From a candidate division WWE3 bacterium (lineage in GTDB: Bacteria; Patescibacteriota; WWE3; 2-01-FULL-39-13), in assembly GCA_027002375.1 (NCBI GenBank), contig JALWZX010000071.1, positions 1 to 10,348 on the forward strand: a stretch of 10,348 nucleotides of DNA. Reading direction: 5' to 3'. Under the pieces are notes generated by a model. It made no database searches, was not told where the DNA came from, and saw nothing but the letters and a program-made list of their open reading frames with translations. Of this stretch, positions 1-6,444 are shown piece by piece; the first letter of the stretch is position 1; the number at the start of each line of letters is the position of its first letter. The position numbers were made by a program, and so were the translations under genes.

Positions 1-80
1 ATATAATTATATAACATTGGGTAATCGTTTCCTGTCCTAAACGATGGGGAACGATTTACTCTTTTAATTATATAATATTA
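1..80. repeat. Nested palindromic region with competing hairpins
   Basis: An outer inverted repeat (ATTATATAA at 6-14 with TTATATAAT at 68-76) encloses three related heptamers: ATCGTTT (24-30), AAACGAT (39-45) and AACGATT (50-56). The first heptamer can pair with the second (8-nt loop) or, shifted by one base, with the third, so two mutually exclusive hairpins are possible. The region lies about 90 bp beyond the 3' end of the minus-strand endonuclease III gene and has no T-run typical of a terminator. It does not resemble the two-hairpin repeat found elsewhere in the window. Its function is unknown. The 81-169 stretch up to the nth stop shows nothing recognisable. Confidence 0.5.
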
Positions 81-169
81 TTTCGCAACAACTCTATTAA
101 TAATTAACGCCTCGTAAAGATACTAATTCAAAGGTATAACATTATACGTAATTTTTAATATCTGATTTT

Positions 170-805
170 TTAATATTCGATTTTTGGGCAGATCTTATTT
201 AACACGCAGTTGGCACAATCTGGATTTTTCGCTTTACATACATATCTACCATGTAGCACGATGGCACTAGAGTAAAAAGACCATTCTTTCTTAGGTATAA
301 TTTTCATTAAATCAGCTTCGACTTTTTTAGGGTCTGTATTTTTTGTTAAGCCTAATCTATAAGAGACACGTTTAACATGGGTGTCAACTACTATTCCTTG
401 AGTTGTTTCTAAAGTTTCTTGCAGTATTACATTTGCACTTTTTCTACCGATTCCAGGTATTTTTATTAATTTTTCTATGTCGCTTGGTAGTTTACCGTTA
501 AAATTTTCTACAATATATTTGTTTGCATCAATTATTCTTTTTGCCTTAGTCTTATAATAATTTATAGATTTTATATAATTTGCCAATTCTTCTACGTTTG
601 CCTGTGCGAAATCTTTTGGTGTTTTGTATTTATCAAAAAGTGCTTTTGTAACTTTGTTTACTCCTTTGTCTGTGGCTTGTGCGCTCAATATAACCGCTAT
701 CATAAATTGTTCAGGTGAATTCCAATTTTCTAATTCAGTTTTTGGGTTAGTGTATTCTTTGTGAAGTAGCTCTAACAGTGTTTTTATAAATTTCTCGTTT
801 TTCAT
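170..805 (-). CDS. nth: Endonuclease III (DNA glycosylase/AP lyase)
   Basis: This bifunctional base-excision-repair enzyme removes oxidised pyrimidines and nicks the abasic site. The 211-residue length matches the usual size of about 210. Visible motifs are LSAQATD at 40-46, the helix-hairpin-helix I-P-G-I-G-R-K at 116-122 carrying the catalytic lysine K122, and the catalytic aspartate D141 in V-V-D-T-H. A C-terminal [4Fe-4S] cluster site has cysteines 190, 197, 200 and 206 in the classical C-x6-C-x2-C-x5-C spacing. All key residues are present, so the enzyme should be active. The ATG at 805 is chosen because the family N-terminus aligns there. No Shine-Dalgarno sequence precedes it, and an AT-rich -10-like TAAATT lies about 10 nt upstream. 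The gene is divergent from the one at 919, ends in TAA, and shares a 113-bp promoter region containing an inverted repeat. Confidence 0.96.
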   Translation of the reverse strand: MKNEKFIKTLLELLHKEYTNPKTELENWNSPEQFMIAVILSAQATDKGVNKVTKALFDKYKTPKDFAQANVEELANYIKSINYYKTKAKRIIDANKYIVENFNGKLPSDIEKLIKIPGIGRKSANVILQETLETTQGIVVDTHVKRVSYRLGLTKNTDPKKVEADLMKIIPKKEWSFYSSAIVLHGRYVCKAKNPDCANCVLNKICPKIEY

Positions 806-810
806 TTTTG

Positions 811-853
811 GTGGAAATTTAAAGTTATGTGAGAATCAAGGTGTGATTTCCAC
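811..853. promoter_or_regulatory. Spaced inverted repeat in divergent promoter region
   Basis: GTGGAAAT (811-818) and ATTTCCAC (846-853) are perfect 8-bp inverted arms separated by 27 bp. They lie between the divergent nth and 919 genes and overlap the region expected to hold the nth promoter. The 919 product ends in a ribbon-helix-helix-like DNA-binding segment, so an operator for autoregulation or for nth control is a reasonable guess. Arms this far apart could equally bind two dimers or be chance in AT-rich DNA. Confidence 0.4.
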
Positions 854-900
854 ATAAAATGTAACTAAACGTTTTAAACTAGCATTGCTAACCTTTTTCA

Positions 901-908
901 TATAAAAT
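901..908 (+). promoter_or_regulatory. -10 box for the 919 gene (leaderless start)
   Basis: TATAAAAT ends 10 bp before the ATG at 919, so transcription would begin within about 0-6 nt of the start codon. There is no room for a Shine-Dalgarno site and none is seen. No convincing -35 box is present at 16-18 bp spacing. Confidence 0.5.
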
Positions 909-918
909 CATATCACAT

Positions 919-1530
919 ATGTACGTATATTTCGTAGGAACAACAATTGCACTCAAAGAATTACAGCCTGAATATAAGGCTATTATAAAAGCTTTAGAAG
1001 ATTCTGGTAACAAAGTAATTGCAGACTCTGTATTTGGAAACCCAACAGAGAGTGTTAATTACGAAAAGGGAACGTATTTTAAGCAAATTAGATCGTCTAT
1101 AGAGAAATCAGATATGGTTGTTGTAGAAGCTACAATACCAACTGATAACATAAAATACGAGATCGAGTATGCGATTAAATTAAAAAAGCCTGTTTTTATA
1201 TTATATTCTTCTGAAAAAACAGAAGTGGACGCTTATGCCTTAGAAAATTCGTCAAATTCTAATGTTCATGTGATTGATTACGATAGTAACAATTTGTTTG
1301 ACAGAGTTTTTGAAATTACAGAAATAGCAAAAGATAGGTATGAAGAAGTTTTATGTATTAAGCTTGATAAGTTTTTAAGTGACAAACTAACTAAGGAAGC
1401 CGTAGAGAAAGGTGTTTCTAAGAGCCAGTTTTTGAAGAATCTAGTTCGAAATCATCTATTTAATAGAAATGACACATTACCCAAACAGAAGAATGCTTTA
1501 TACGCGGGTGATAAGAGCATTAATAGATAA
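919..1530 (+). CDS. Nucleoside 2-deoxyribosyltransferase-like protein with ribbon-helix-helix-like tail
   Basis: This 203-residue protein appears to have two domains. Residues 1 to about 130 resemble the nucleoside 2-deoxyribosyltransferase fold: an opening strand with Y-F-V-G-T-T (4-9), a strand D-M-V-V-V-E-A (65-71), then Y-E-I-E-Y-A (80-85) and K-P-V-F-I-L-Y (90-96). E81 sits where that family has its nucleophilic glutamate, but the usual S-x-G before it reads T-D-N, so catalysis is uncertain and nucleotide sensing is an alternative. Residues about 143-181 form a strand followed by two helices with G-V-S-K-S-Q-F between them, which fits a CopG/Arc-type ribbon-helix-helix DNA-binding unit. 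The last 20 residues are polar and probably disordered. The combination suggests a ligand-responsive DNA-binding protein; the enzyme and the regulator roles are both inferred. It ends in TAA and has no SD site. Confidence 0.7.
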   Translation: MYVYFVGTTIALKELQPEYKAIIKALEDSGNKVIADSVFGNPTESVNYEKGTYFKQIRSSIEKSDMVVVEATIPTDNIKYEIEYAIKLKKPVFILYSSEKTEVDAYALENSSNSNVHVIDYDSNNLFDRVFEITEIAKDRYEEVLCIKLDKFLSDKLTKEAVEKGVSKSQFLKNLVRNHLFNRNDTLPKQKNALYAGDKSINR

Positions 1531-1591
1531 AATCTGTGGCTGTGAGGCGGAATTATAGTTGGATTGTATTGGTTATATAACGAACGATGTG

Positions 1592-1609
1592 ATCAACGTT
1601 CTAGTTGAT
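1592..1609 (+). terminator. Weak hairpin, possible terminator
   Basis: ATCAAC (1592-1597) and GTTGAT (1604-1609) form a 6-bp stem with a 6-nt loop, followed by a T-rich stretch broken by A residues. It lies 62 bp after the 919 gene and about 30 bp before the dehydrogenase. It could be a weak terminator or part of the dehydrogenase promoter region. Confidence 0.3.
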
Positions 1610-1638
1610 GATTTTAATAATTTTGTTAACCTATATTT

Positions 1639-2694
1639 ATGAATACTGCCCAAAATTCTAAACCAACCACAAAACCATCTAACTATACAATCGCATTTTT
1701 TGATGTGTTAGAAGATAAAAGTGCGAACTTCTTCAAGAAAGAATTTGCAGATTATAATGTATTAACTTCAAAAGGAAATGCCACAGAAGCTACAGATGAG
1801 TTTTATACTGCAGATGTGATTTCTGTTTTTATAACATCGACTTTAGATGCTGAAACACTAAAAAGATTCAAAAACCTTAAATATATAGCAACTCGATCAA
1901 CCGGATTTAACCATATTGATCTGGAATACTGTAAACAACATAATATAGGCGTTAGTAACGTGCCAAGTTATGGTCAAAATACTGTTGCAGAGCATGGTAT
2001 GGCTATGCTTTTGGCATTAATGAAAAACTTACCCGAGTCTATAGAACGAGTTAAAGAAGGTAGGTTTGATAGAACTGGTTTGACTGGTAGAGATTTAATG
2101 GGTCAAACGATTGGTGTTGTTGGTACAGGCAGAATTGGTGCTTATATGATTAGAATGGCAAAAGGTTTTGGTATGAAAGTGATAGGATTTGATGTGTACC
2201 CCAATGAGCAATTAGCAAGGGATTTGGGTTTTGAATATTGCGATTTAGATTGTTTGTTTAAAAAGAGCGATATCATTTCATTGCATGTTCCATACAATGA
2301 GAAGACACACCATATGGTAAACAGAGAGACACTAATGAATATGAAAAAGGGGGTTGTAATTATAAACACAGCAAGGGGTGGATTGATAGACACAGATGCC
2401 TTGTTTGACGCTATACAGGCTAAGCAGGTCGGGGCCGCTGGTATTGATGTTTTAGAGCAAGAGCCATTGTTAAATGAAGAAATAGAACTTTTATATCGTG
2501 ACAACTACGGCCCCGATACAGACTTTAAGATTGCTTTAGAAAATCATGTGTTATCGCATCTTCCGAATGTTATAATTACGCCTCATAATGCATTTAACAC
2601 ACATGAAGCAATACAAAGAATATTAGACACATCACGTGATAATATTTCAACATTTTTAGGTGGAAGCATGCAAAATTCTGTAATACGAGAATAG
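1639..2694 (+). CDS. D-isomer-specific 2-hydroxyacid dehydrogenase, probably D-lactate dehydrogenase
   Basis: This cytoplasmic NAD-dependent dehydrogenase probably reduces pyruvate to D-lactate, regenerating NAD+ in a fermenting cell. The 351 residues are slightly longer than the usual 330-340 because of a polar 15-residue N-terminus. The Rossmann motif G-V-V-G-T-G-R-I-G is at 159-167, with the adenosine-binding aspartate D185 after the second strand. The catalytic triad of the family is intact: R246 in N-T-A-R-G-G, E275 in D-V-L-E-Q-E-P, and H316 in T-P-H-N-A. The substrate-side segment R-S-T-G-F-N-H-I-D (87-95) favours the D-lactate dehydrogenase subgroup over phosphoglycerate dehydrogenase, but the exact substrate is inferred. 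There is no SD site before the ATG, only AT-rich sequence. The TAG stop is followed within 5 bp by a degraded repeat element. Confidence 0.93.
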   Translation: MNTAQNSKPTTKPSNYTIAFFDVLEDKSANFFKKEFADYNVLTSKGNATEATDEFYTADVISVFITSTLDAETLKRFKNLKYIATRSTGFNHIDLEYCKQHNIGVSNVPSYGQNTVAEHGMAMLLALMKNLPESIERVKEGRFDRTGLTGRDLMGQTIGVVGTGRIGAYMIRMAKGFGMKVIGFDVYPNEQLARDLGFEYCDLDCLFKKSDIISLHVPYNEKTHHMVNRETLMNMKKGVVIINTARGGLIDTDALFDAIQAKQVGAAGIDVLEQEPLLNEEIELLYRDNYGPDTDFKIALENHVLSHLPNVIITPHNAFNTHEAIQRILDTSRDNISTFLGGSMQNSVIRE

Positions 2695-2699
2695 ATTTA

Positions 2700-2767
2700 T
2701 TATCATCAAACTTAAAACCACGCACTTTAGCGCGTGGATGGAGTTAGCCTATATAATAACTAGCGAT
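2700..2767 (+). repeat. Two-hairpin repeat, left-end copy (truncated)
   Basis: The copy starts after TTTA (2696-2699), like the other left ends. Its hairpin at 2718-2737 differs from the intergenic copy at 6260-6279 by one base, which leaves an A/C mismatch in the stem. Homology continues through the spacer to GCGAT (2763-2767) and then stops, so the right-end hairpin is missing. It begins 5 bp after the dehydrogenase stop codon and could act as the 3' end of that transcript. Confidence 0.8.
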
Positions 2768-2849
2768 CATTTATTACTTAAAGCTAATTGCCATTGATAG
2801 TCAGATAAAGCTGTTTTGGCGCAGGCGAACTCGCTTTAGTGAGATAAAT

Positions 2850-2885
2850 GCAAAATGCCGACTGCGCATGCAGTCGGCATTTTGC
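2850..2885. terminator. Strong bidirectional intrinsic terminator
   Basis: A perfect 16-bp stem (2850-2865 with 2870-2885) closes on a GCAT loop. An A4 tract sits in the ascending arm and a T4 tract in the descending arm. It separates the dehydrogenase from mnmA. A smaller CTCGC/GTGAG hairpin with a TTTA loop lies just before it at 2830-2843. Confidence 0.85.
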
Positions 2886-2909
2886 TACCGTTATAAATTC
2901 ATGCGCCCA

Positions 2910-2938
2910 TTTATAAATCAACAAGTTTGAATTAGAAT
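2910..2938 (+). promoter_or_regulatory. mnmA promoter giving a leaderless mRNA
   Basis: A -35-like TTTATA (2910-2915) and a -10 TAGAAT (2933-2938, five of six consensus bases) are separated by the ideal 17 bp. The expected transcription start is about 7 nt downstream, which falls on the ATG at 2945. This is the clearest leaderless arrangement in the window, and no SD sequence is present. Confidence 0.65.
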
Positions 2939-2944
2939 ATCCGC

Positions 2945-4462
2945 ATGGACTTTAAAGAATATCTAGATGCATTTTCTAAAGAGTTAGATTTGAGAGGTGT
3001 TCGTGCTGGTTCTAAGATCACTGTGGGACTTAGTGGCGGAGTAGATAGTACAGTTACTGCGTTGATATTAAAAGAGCTTAAATTTGATGTGAGTGCTGTC
3101 TTTATACATTGTTGGAAAAATAAGTCACATTCTAAAATAATATCAGAGTTGTTATATCAGTCATCAGAGACATGTACAGCAGATCAAGATGAAACAGATG
3201 CTGTTAGATCGGCAACGCAAATTGGAATTCCAATAGAAGTGATAGATTTAACCAAAGAATATGACAAATATGTAATGAATTACTTTTGGGAGGAATATCA
3301 AACTGGTAGAGTTCCCAATGCAGATATTTTATGCAACACATATATAAAATTTGGTGTTTTTGCTGATTATGCTTTTAAAAATGGGGCAGATTATATTGCA
3401 ACTGGGCACTATGCAAGAATTATAAATACTAAAAACTTACGTTCAAAAAAAGGGAATTTATTATCGCCAAACTTAAAATCACGCACTTTTAGTGCGCGGG
3501 TAGAATTAGATAATATAGCAATTAGTGATAAGAAACCACGGGTTTCAGCTCGTGGACTATCATTAATACCGAACAATGATAACCAGGATAATATGCAACA
3601 AATAGGTCGTACACTTTTGGCGACGCCGTTTGATAAAAGTAAGGATCAATCTTATTTCTTGTATCAGGTTAACGAAAAAACGTTAAGAAAGACATTGTTT
3701 CCAATTGGTGGTTTACTAAAAACAGATGTGCGTAAATTTGCTAAGCAATTTAAATTGCACAATTCCCAAAAAGAAGATAGCCAAGGCATTTGTTTTGTTG
3801 GCAACGTCAATATTAGGAACTTTATTTCACAAAAAATACAAAGAAAAAAAGGTGATGTAGTAAATGTTAGCGGGGAGATCATTGGTGAACATATCGGTTG
3901 TAATTTTTACACAATAGGGCAGAGGCATGGTTTTAGTATTTTTTCTTACTCACCTGAGCCACTATATGTAATTGATAAAATATGTGATAAAAACATTATA
4001 GTGGTTGGTAGTCGAGATTTAGCTTATTCTGATGAATTTATTGTCGACAGTAAAACGAGTATTTTAAGTAACAAAGAAGAGTTGAATGTTGGTGTTAGAA
4101 TACGTAATCTAGGCAGAATCAATGAGGCATATTTATACAATGGTTTCAAATTGCACACCGATGTAGATGTAAAACACCCAAATAATGATGATAATGGTTT
4201 AAATAGGGATTCTGTATTGGTGAAAACAAAAAATAAATTATTTGGCATTACACCGGGTCAACATGCAGTTTTTTATCAGCATGTTAATGAACACAGCATT
4301 AAAGATTTAAGTCACTCAACTGAAGTCGATATGTCAAACCTGCTAAATCAGTTCAATCGAGTTGATCAGTTAAATCGATCAAATCAGTCAGTTTATGTTG
4401 TGCTGGGAGGTGGCGTAATTAAATATGTTAATACGATGTACAAAAAACGTTTTTCACCATAG
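2945..4462 (+). CDS. mnmA: tRNA-specific 2-thiouridylase MnmA, enlarged by in-frame inserts
   Basis: MnmA activates U34 of tRNA-Lys, -Glu and -Gln with ATP and inserts sulfur to make 2-thiouridine. The ATP-binding PP-loop S-G-G-V-D-S is at 30-35. The first catalytic cysteine is C130 in N-A-D-I-L-C-N (most homologues have N-P-D), T-G-H-Y-A-R is at 153-158, D-K-S-K-D-Q-S-Y-F-L at 230-239, and the second catalytic cysteine C283 in D-S-Q-G-I-C-F. The C-terminal barrel ends with P-G-Q-H-A-V-F-Y and V-L-G-G-G-V-I. The protein has 505 residues against about 360-370 in typical MnmA (368 in E. coli), and the two cysteines are 153 apart instead of 97. Residues 173-206 are encoded by a mobile repeat, and about 37 residues (445-481) are inserted between A-V-F-Y and V-L-G-G-G. 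The catalytic set is intact, so the enzyme is likely still functional. It ends in TAG and has its own promoter. Confidence 0.95.
   Translation: MDFKEYLDAFSKELDLRGVRAGSKITVGLSGGVDSTVTALILKELKFDVSAVFIHCWKNKSHSKIISELLYQSSETCTADQDETDAVRSATQIGIPIEVIDLTKEYDKYVMNYFWEEYQTGRVPNADILCNTYIKFGVFADYAFKNGADYIATGHYARIINTKNLRSKKGNLLSPNLKSRTFSARVELDNIAISDKKPRVSARGLSLIPNNDNQDNMQQIGRTLLATPFDKSKDQSYFLYQVNEKTLRKTLFPIGGLLKTDVRKFAKQFKLHNSQKEDSQGICFVGNVNIRNFISQKIQRKKGDVVNVSGEIIGEHIGCNFYTIGQRHGFSIFSYSPEPLYVIDKICDKNIIVVGSRDLAYSDEFIVDSKTSILSNKEELNVGVRIRNLGRINEAYLYNGFKLHTDVDVKHPNNDDNGLNRDSVLVKTKNKLFGITPGQHAVFYQHVNEHSIKDLSHSTEVDMSNLLNQFNRVDQLNRSNQSVYVVLGGGVIKYVNTMYKKRFSP
3461..3562 (+). repeat. Full-length two-hairpin repeat inserted in frame inside mnmA
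   Basis: This 102-bp copy follows TTTA (3457-3460) and aligns end to end with the intergenic copy at 6242-6343, with roughly four fifths of bases identical. It has a left hairpin near 3479-3499 and a right hairpin at 3536-3555 whose stem is kept by G-T pairs. Relative to the other copy it has one extra T in the first loop and one base fewer in the spacer, so the two changes cancel. It begins exactly at a codon boundary and is translated as 34 residues (173-206) with no stop codon. Confidence 0.88.
4349..4393 (+). repeat. Degenerate 18-bp tandem repeat near the 3' end of mnmA
   Basis: Units at 4349-4366 and 4367-4384 share 13 of 18 positions (both start CAGTT and contain AATCGA), with a partial third unit at 4385-4393. 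They encode an Asn/Gln-rich stretch inside the C-terminal insert of MnmA. Slippage expansion is a likely origin. Confidence 0.55.
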
Positions 4463-4592
4463 TGATAAAGCTTGTGTAGTCGTATTGTTATAAAACGTTC
4501 TTTTTTAAATTGAAGATGTATGAGGAAATAGCATTGTTACAATATTTTTGCAGGAATAGCTATAAATATATCAAATTCTAATAAAATACATG

Positions 4593-4623
4593 TTGACATT
4601 TTAGTGTTCAAATGATGTAATAT
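4593..4623 (+). promoter_or_regulatory. Promoter for the surface-protein gene at 4659
   Basis: A perfect -35 TTGACA (4593-4598) and a TAATAT -10 (4618-4623) are separated by 19 bp, slightly long. Transcription would start near 4630, giving a leader of about 29 nt that is strikingly GC-rich for this region (4631-4651) and contains GGCT/AGCC complementarity. An AGG at 4649-4651, 7 nt before the ATG, is the only SD-like sequence before any gene here, and it is weak. Otherwise the 4463-4592 stretch shows nothing recognisable. Confidence 0.6.
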
Positions 4624-4658
4624 TATTAAGGACGGGCTCTAGCCGGGTAGGCAACACA

Positions 4659-5900
4659 ATGAGCAAAAAACATACCCGAAAAAATTTTACTTCATGGGAT
4701 ATAATAAAAACAGTATTCTATGATTTATTTCATCATGAATCCAAGAAAAAACTGGTCGATTATAGGCAACTGCAATTAGTTGATTATTCATATTTATTAG
4801 GTTTAGTAGAGTGGCAAAACGTAAACTTTATTCATTGGAAATCCATGAGATCCCTTTTTGAGTATGTTGGGGCTTTTTCTATCTTTTTGTTTATACTTAG
4901 TGGATTTGGATTTGTTGCTGTACAAGTGAATTCCCCGTACACTTCTAATGGTGGTATAGCTTATTATTACAATAGTAAGAATAATGCAAATTCATATCAT
5001 AGCTTTTCTGATTTTCAATATTACAAAAAAACAAACGATACAAATTCTAATCTTCGAGGTTTGAGCTACGCCTATGATATTCACTCTGATGTTGACTACA
5101 TTAATGAAACTAACAATTTTAAGCCTAAGGGTAAGTCGCAAAATGGCTATTTAATAGAAAATGATATTGATTACATTAATGATTCTTTAGTATATGAACA
5201 AAAAGCAAATGATTCGAATAGTTTTGCATATAATAACAATATGAACGAGTTAATGGGTTCTAGAAAGAATATGCAACAAGATGTTGATAATCAGGTGAAT
5301 TCCTACACAATTAAGAATGATGTTGATTACGTTAATGAGGTAACTGAATATACACGACAGAATGAAATGCAGAATAGCGATGTCGCGTATGTTGATCAAT
5401 TTCATGGATTAGTGGTTGTTGAAAAGGATAGAGCAAACATTAATGAATACTTGAGTAAGGTAAGAAGTCGTGTAAATAGTGATGTTGTGTATGAGAATGA
5501 TGATCAAGATGTTCTTGGCGCCTCAACCATTAGAGGAGTCAGAGAACTTTTTAATGATGGTGCTGTAGCGGGTGATTCTCAGCTAGGTAACAATAAGACT
5601 TGTTCGTTTAGAGTTGGTGACGATTATTTCTCTAGTGGATCTAGCATATCAGTTAAGGATCTTCAGAGTAGTAACTATGTTGTGTGTGCATCTTTTGACG
5701 ATAGTGTTTCATATAACGATTGGGTATTACTAAACGTTGAAAAAGCAAGTACGCCTTTGTTAAGAGGTTTTTCAGGTACAGAATGCTATGAATTGACCGA
5801 TTATAGCAGGGATTTTAATGGTGGTGATAAGATACGAATTGAAAGTTACGATAAAGACGCTAATTCTGTCGGTAGTTGTGTGTTAAATATTACAGATTAA
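4659..5900 (+). CDS. Predicted single-pass surface protein with D-V-D-Y-I-N-E repeats
   Basis: I do not recognise the family of this 413-residue protein. Residues 1-68 are basic and aromatic and are probably cytoplasmic. About 69-90 is one hydrophobic membrane segment, and the rest is probably outside the cell. The outer part is rich in Asn, Ser, Tyr and Asp and carries five copies of a short motif: D-V-D-Y-I-N-E (144-150), D-I-D-Y-I-N-D (169-175), D-V-D-Y-V-N-E (221-227), D-V-A-Y-V-D-Q (241-247) and D-V-V-Y-E-N-D (275-281). The C-terminal 100 residues have four cysteines (315, 343, 376, 407), suggesting a disulfide-stabilised beta domain. It has no LPxTG-type anchor or enzyme motif. The 75-residue gene begins 39 bp after its TAA stop, so the two are probably one transcript. 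An adhesin or envelope-structure role is a guess from architecture. Confidence 0.8.
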   Translation: MSKKHTRKNFTSWDIIKTVFYDLFHHESKKKLVDYRQLQLVDYSYLLGLVEWQNVNFIHWKSMRSLFEYVGAFSIFLFILSGFGFVAVQVNSPYTSNGGIAYYYNSKNNANSYHSFSDFQYYKKTNDTNSNLRGLSYAYDIHSDVDYINETNNFKPKGKSQNGYLIENDIDYINDSLVYEQKANDSNSFAYNNNMNELMGSRKNMQQDVDNQVNSYTIKNDVDYVNEVTEYTRQNEMQNSDVAYVDQFHGLVVVEKDRANINEYLSKVRSRVNSDVVYENDDQDVLGASTIRGVRELFNDGAVAGDSQLGNNKTCSFRVGDDYFSSGSSISVKDLQSSNYVVCASFDDSVSYNDWVLLNVEKASTPLLRGFSGTECYELTDYSRDFNGGDKIRIESYDKDANSVGSCVLNITD

Positions 5901-5939
5901 ATTTTCACCCAGTTTTATATTTTTATTAATACAATATTG

Positions 5940-6164
5940 ATGATGTTTTTACATATGATTAACAAATTTAATAGTATTCAAATATATGTATACGTAGTTG
6001 CTACTGTCGTTTTGTTTATAGGTGTATCGCTCGGTATATCTAGGGATATGGCGTTAGGAAATCTTTATAAAAGTAGCGATTTGTATCCAAGTAATGTGAT
6101 TTGTGATCACGTTTATGACCCTATAGAGGTAGATATGTCACTTGGGTACCATTATCAAGCCTAG
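5940..6164 (+). CDS. Small single-pass membrane protein
   Basis: This is a 74-residue hypothetical protein. Residues about 10-33 form one hydrophobic segment, followed by a polar tail with a single cysteine that is probably extracytoplasmic. Start choice is uncertain: TTG at 5937, ATG at 5940, 5943 or 5955 are all in frame, and I take the first ATG. No SD site is present. TACAAT at 5930-5935 could be a -10 box giving a nearly leaderless transcript, or the gene may be read through from the 4659 gene. It sits between two predicted surface-protein genes and may be an accessory of one of them. No homologue is recognised. It ends in TAG. Confidence 0.6.
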   Translation: MMFLHMINKFNSIQIYVYVVATVVLFIGVSLGISRDMALGNLYKSSDLYPSNVICDHVYDPIEVDMSLGYHYQA

Positions 6165-6202
6165 ATACGATATTGTTGTAGCCTTTTCTATTAAATCTCG
6201 TG

Positions 6203-6235
6203 AAAGCTATAAGATATAGTATATCTTGCTTTTTA
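6203..6235 (+). terminator. Probable intrinsic terminator
   Basis: AAGATA/TATCTT arms around 6211-6226 and the outer AAGC/GCTT pairing (with a 3-nt bulge) form a hairpin that runs into a T-rich tail. It lies about 40 bp after the 75-residue gene and would close the 4659-6164 transcript. The stem is AT-rich, so it may be leaky. Confidence 0.55.
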
Positions 6236-6241
6236 ATTTTA

Positions 6242-6343
6242 TTATCGCCAAACTTAAAACCACGCACTTTAGTGCGTGGATGGAGTTGGTCAACAATAGT
6301 AATTGGCGATAAGAAACCACGGGCTTTAGCCCGTGGAGTTTCA
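6242..6343 (+). repeat. Full two-hairpin repeat, IS200/IS605-like non-autonomous element
   Basis: This is the best-preserved copy, 102 bp long. It begins TTATCGCC after TTTA, carries a perfect left hairpin CCACGCACTTTAGTGCGTGG (6260-6279) and a perfect right hairpin CCACGGGCTTTAGCCCGTGG (6317-6336), and ends in TTTCA. Both hairpins have an 8-bp stem and TTTA loop. Different left and right subterminal hairpins, a fixed tetranucleotide before the left end and no visible target duplication match the arrangement of IS200/IS605-family ends. No transposase is present, so it would depend on one elsewhere. Read in the frame used in mnmA, it is free of stops over its whole length. Confidence 0.85.
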
Positions 6344-6444
6344 TTTAATGTACTATGCTAATTAAGTCGCGAGAAATGATTTTCGCAACATAGTTATTTG
6401 TGTGTGTGCAGTGTTTTTGTACATTCACAATCAAAAGTTTTATT

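Noticed and set aside
24..58. Minus-strand stretch resembling the D-arm of tRNA-Glu
   Set aside because: Only about 17 nt match, with a gap in the D-loop; there is no anticodon arm, T-loop or acceptor stem.
3461..3562. MnmA as a pseudogene broken by insertion
   Set aside because: The frame continues to the normal C-terminal motif, and the PP-loop and both catalytic cysteines are intact.
2142..4248. Minus-strand frames inside the dehydrogenase and mnmA genes
   Set aside because: They are antisense shadows of genes with clear catalytic motifs and show no domain of their own.
6400..6444. Upstream ATG start for the Ig-repeat protein
   Set aside because: It adds a Cys-rich 15-residue segment before an otherwise normal signal anchor; the ATG at 6445 is more plausible.
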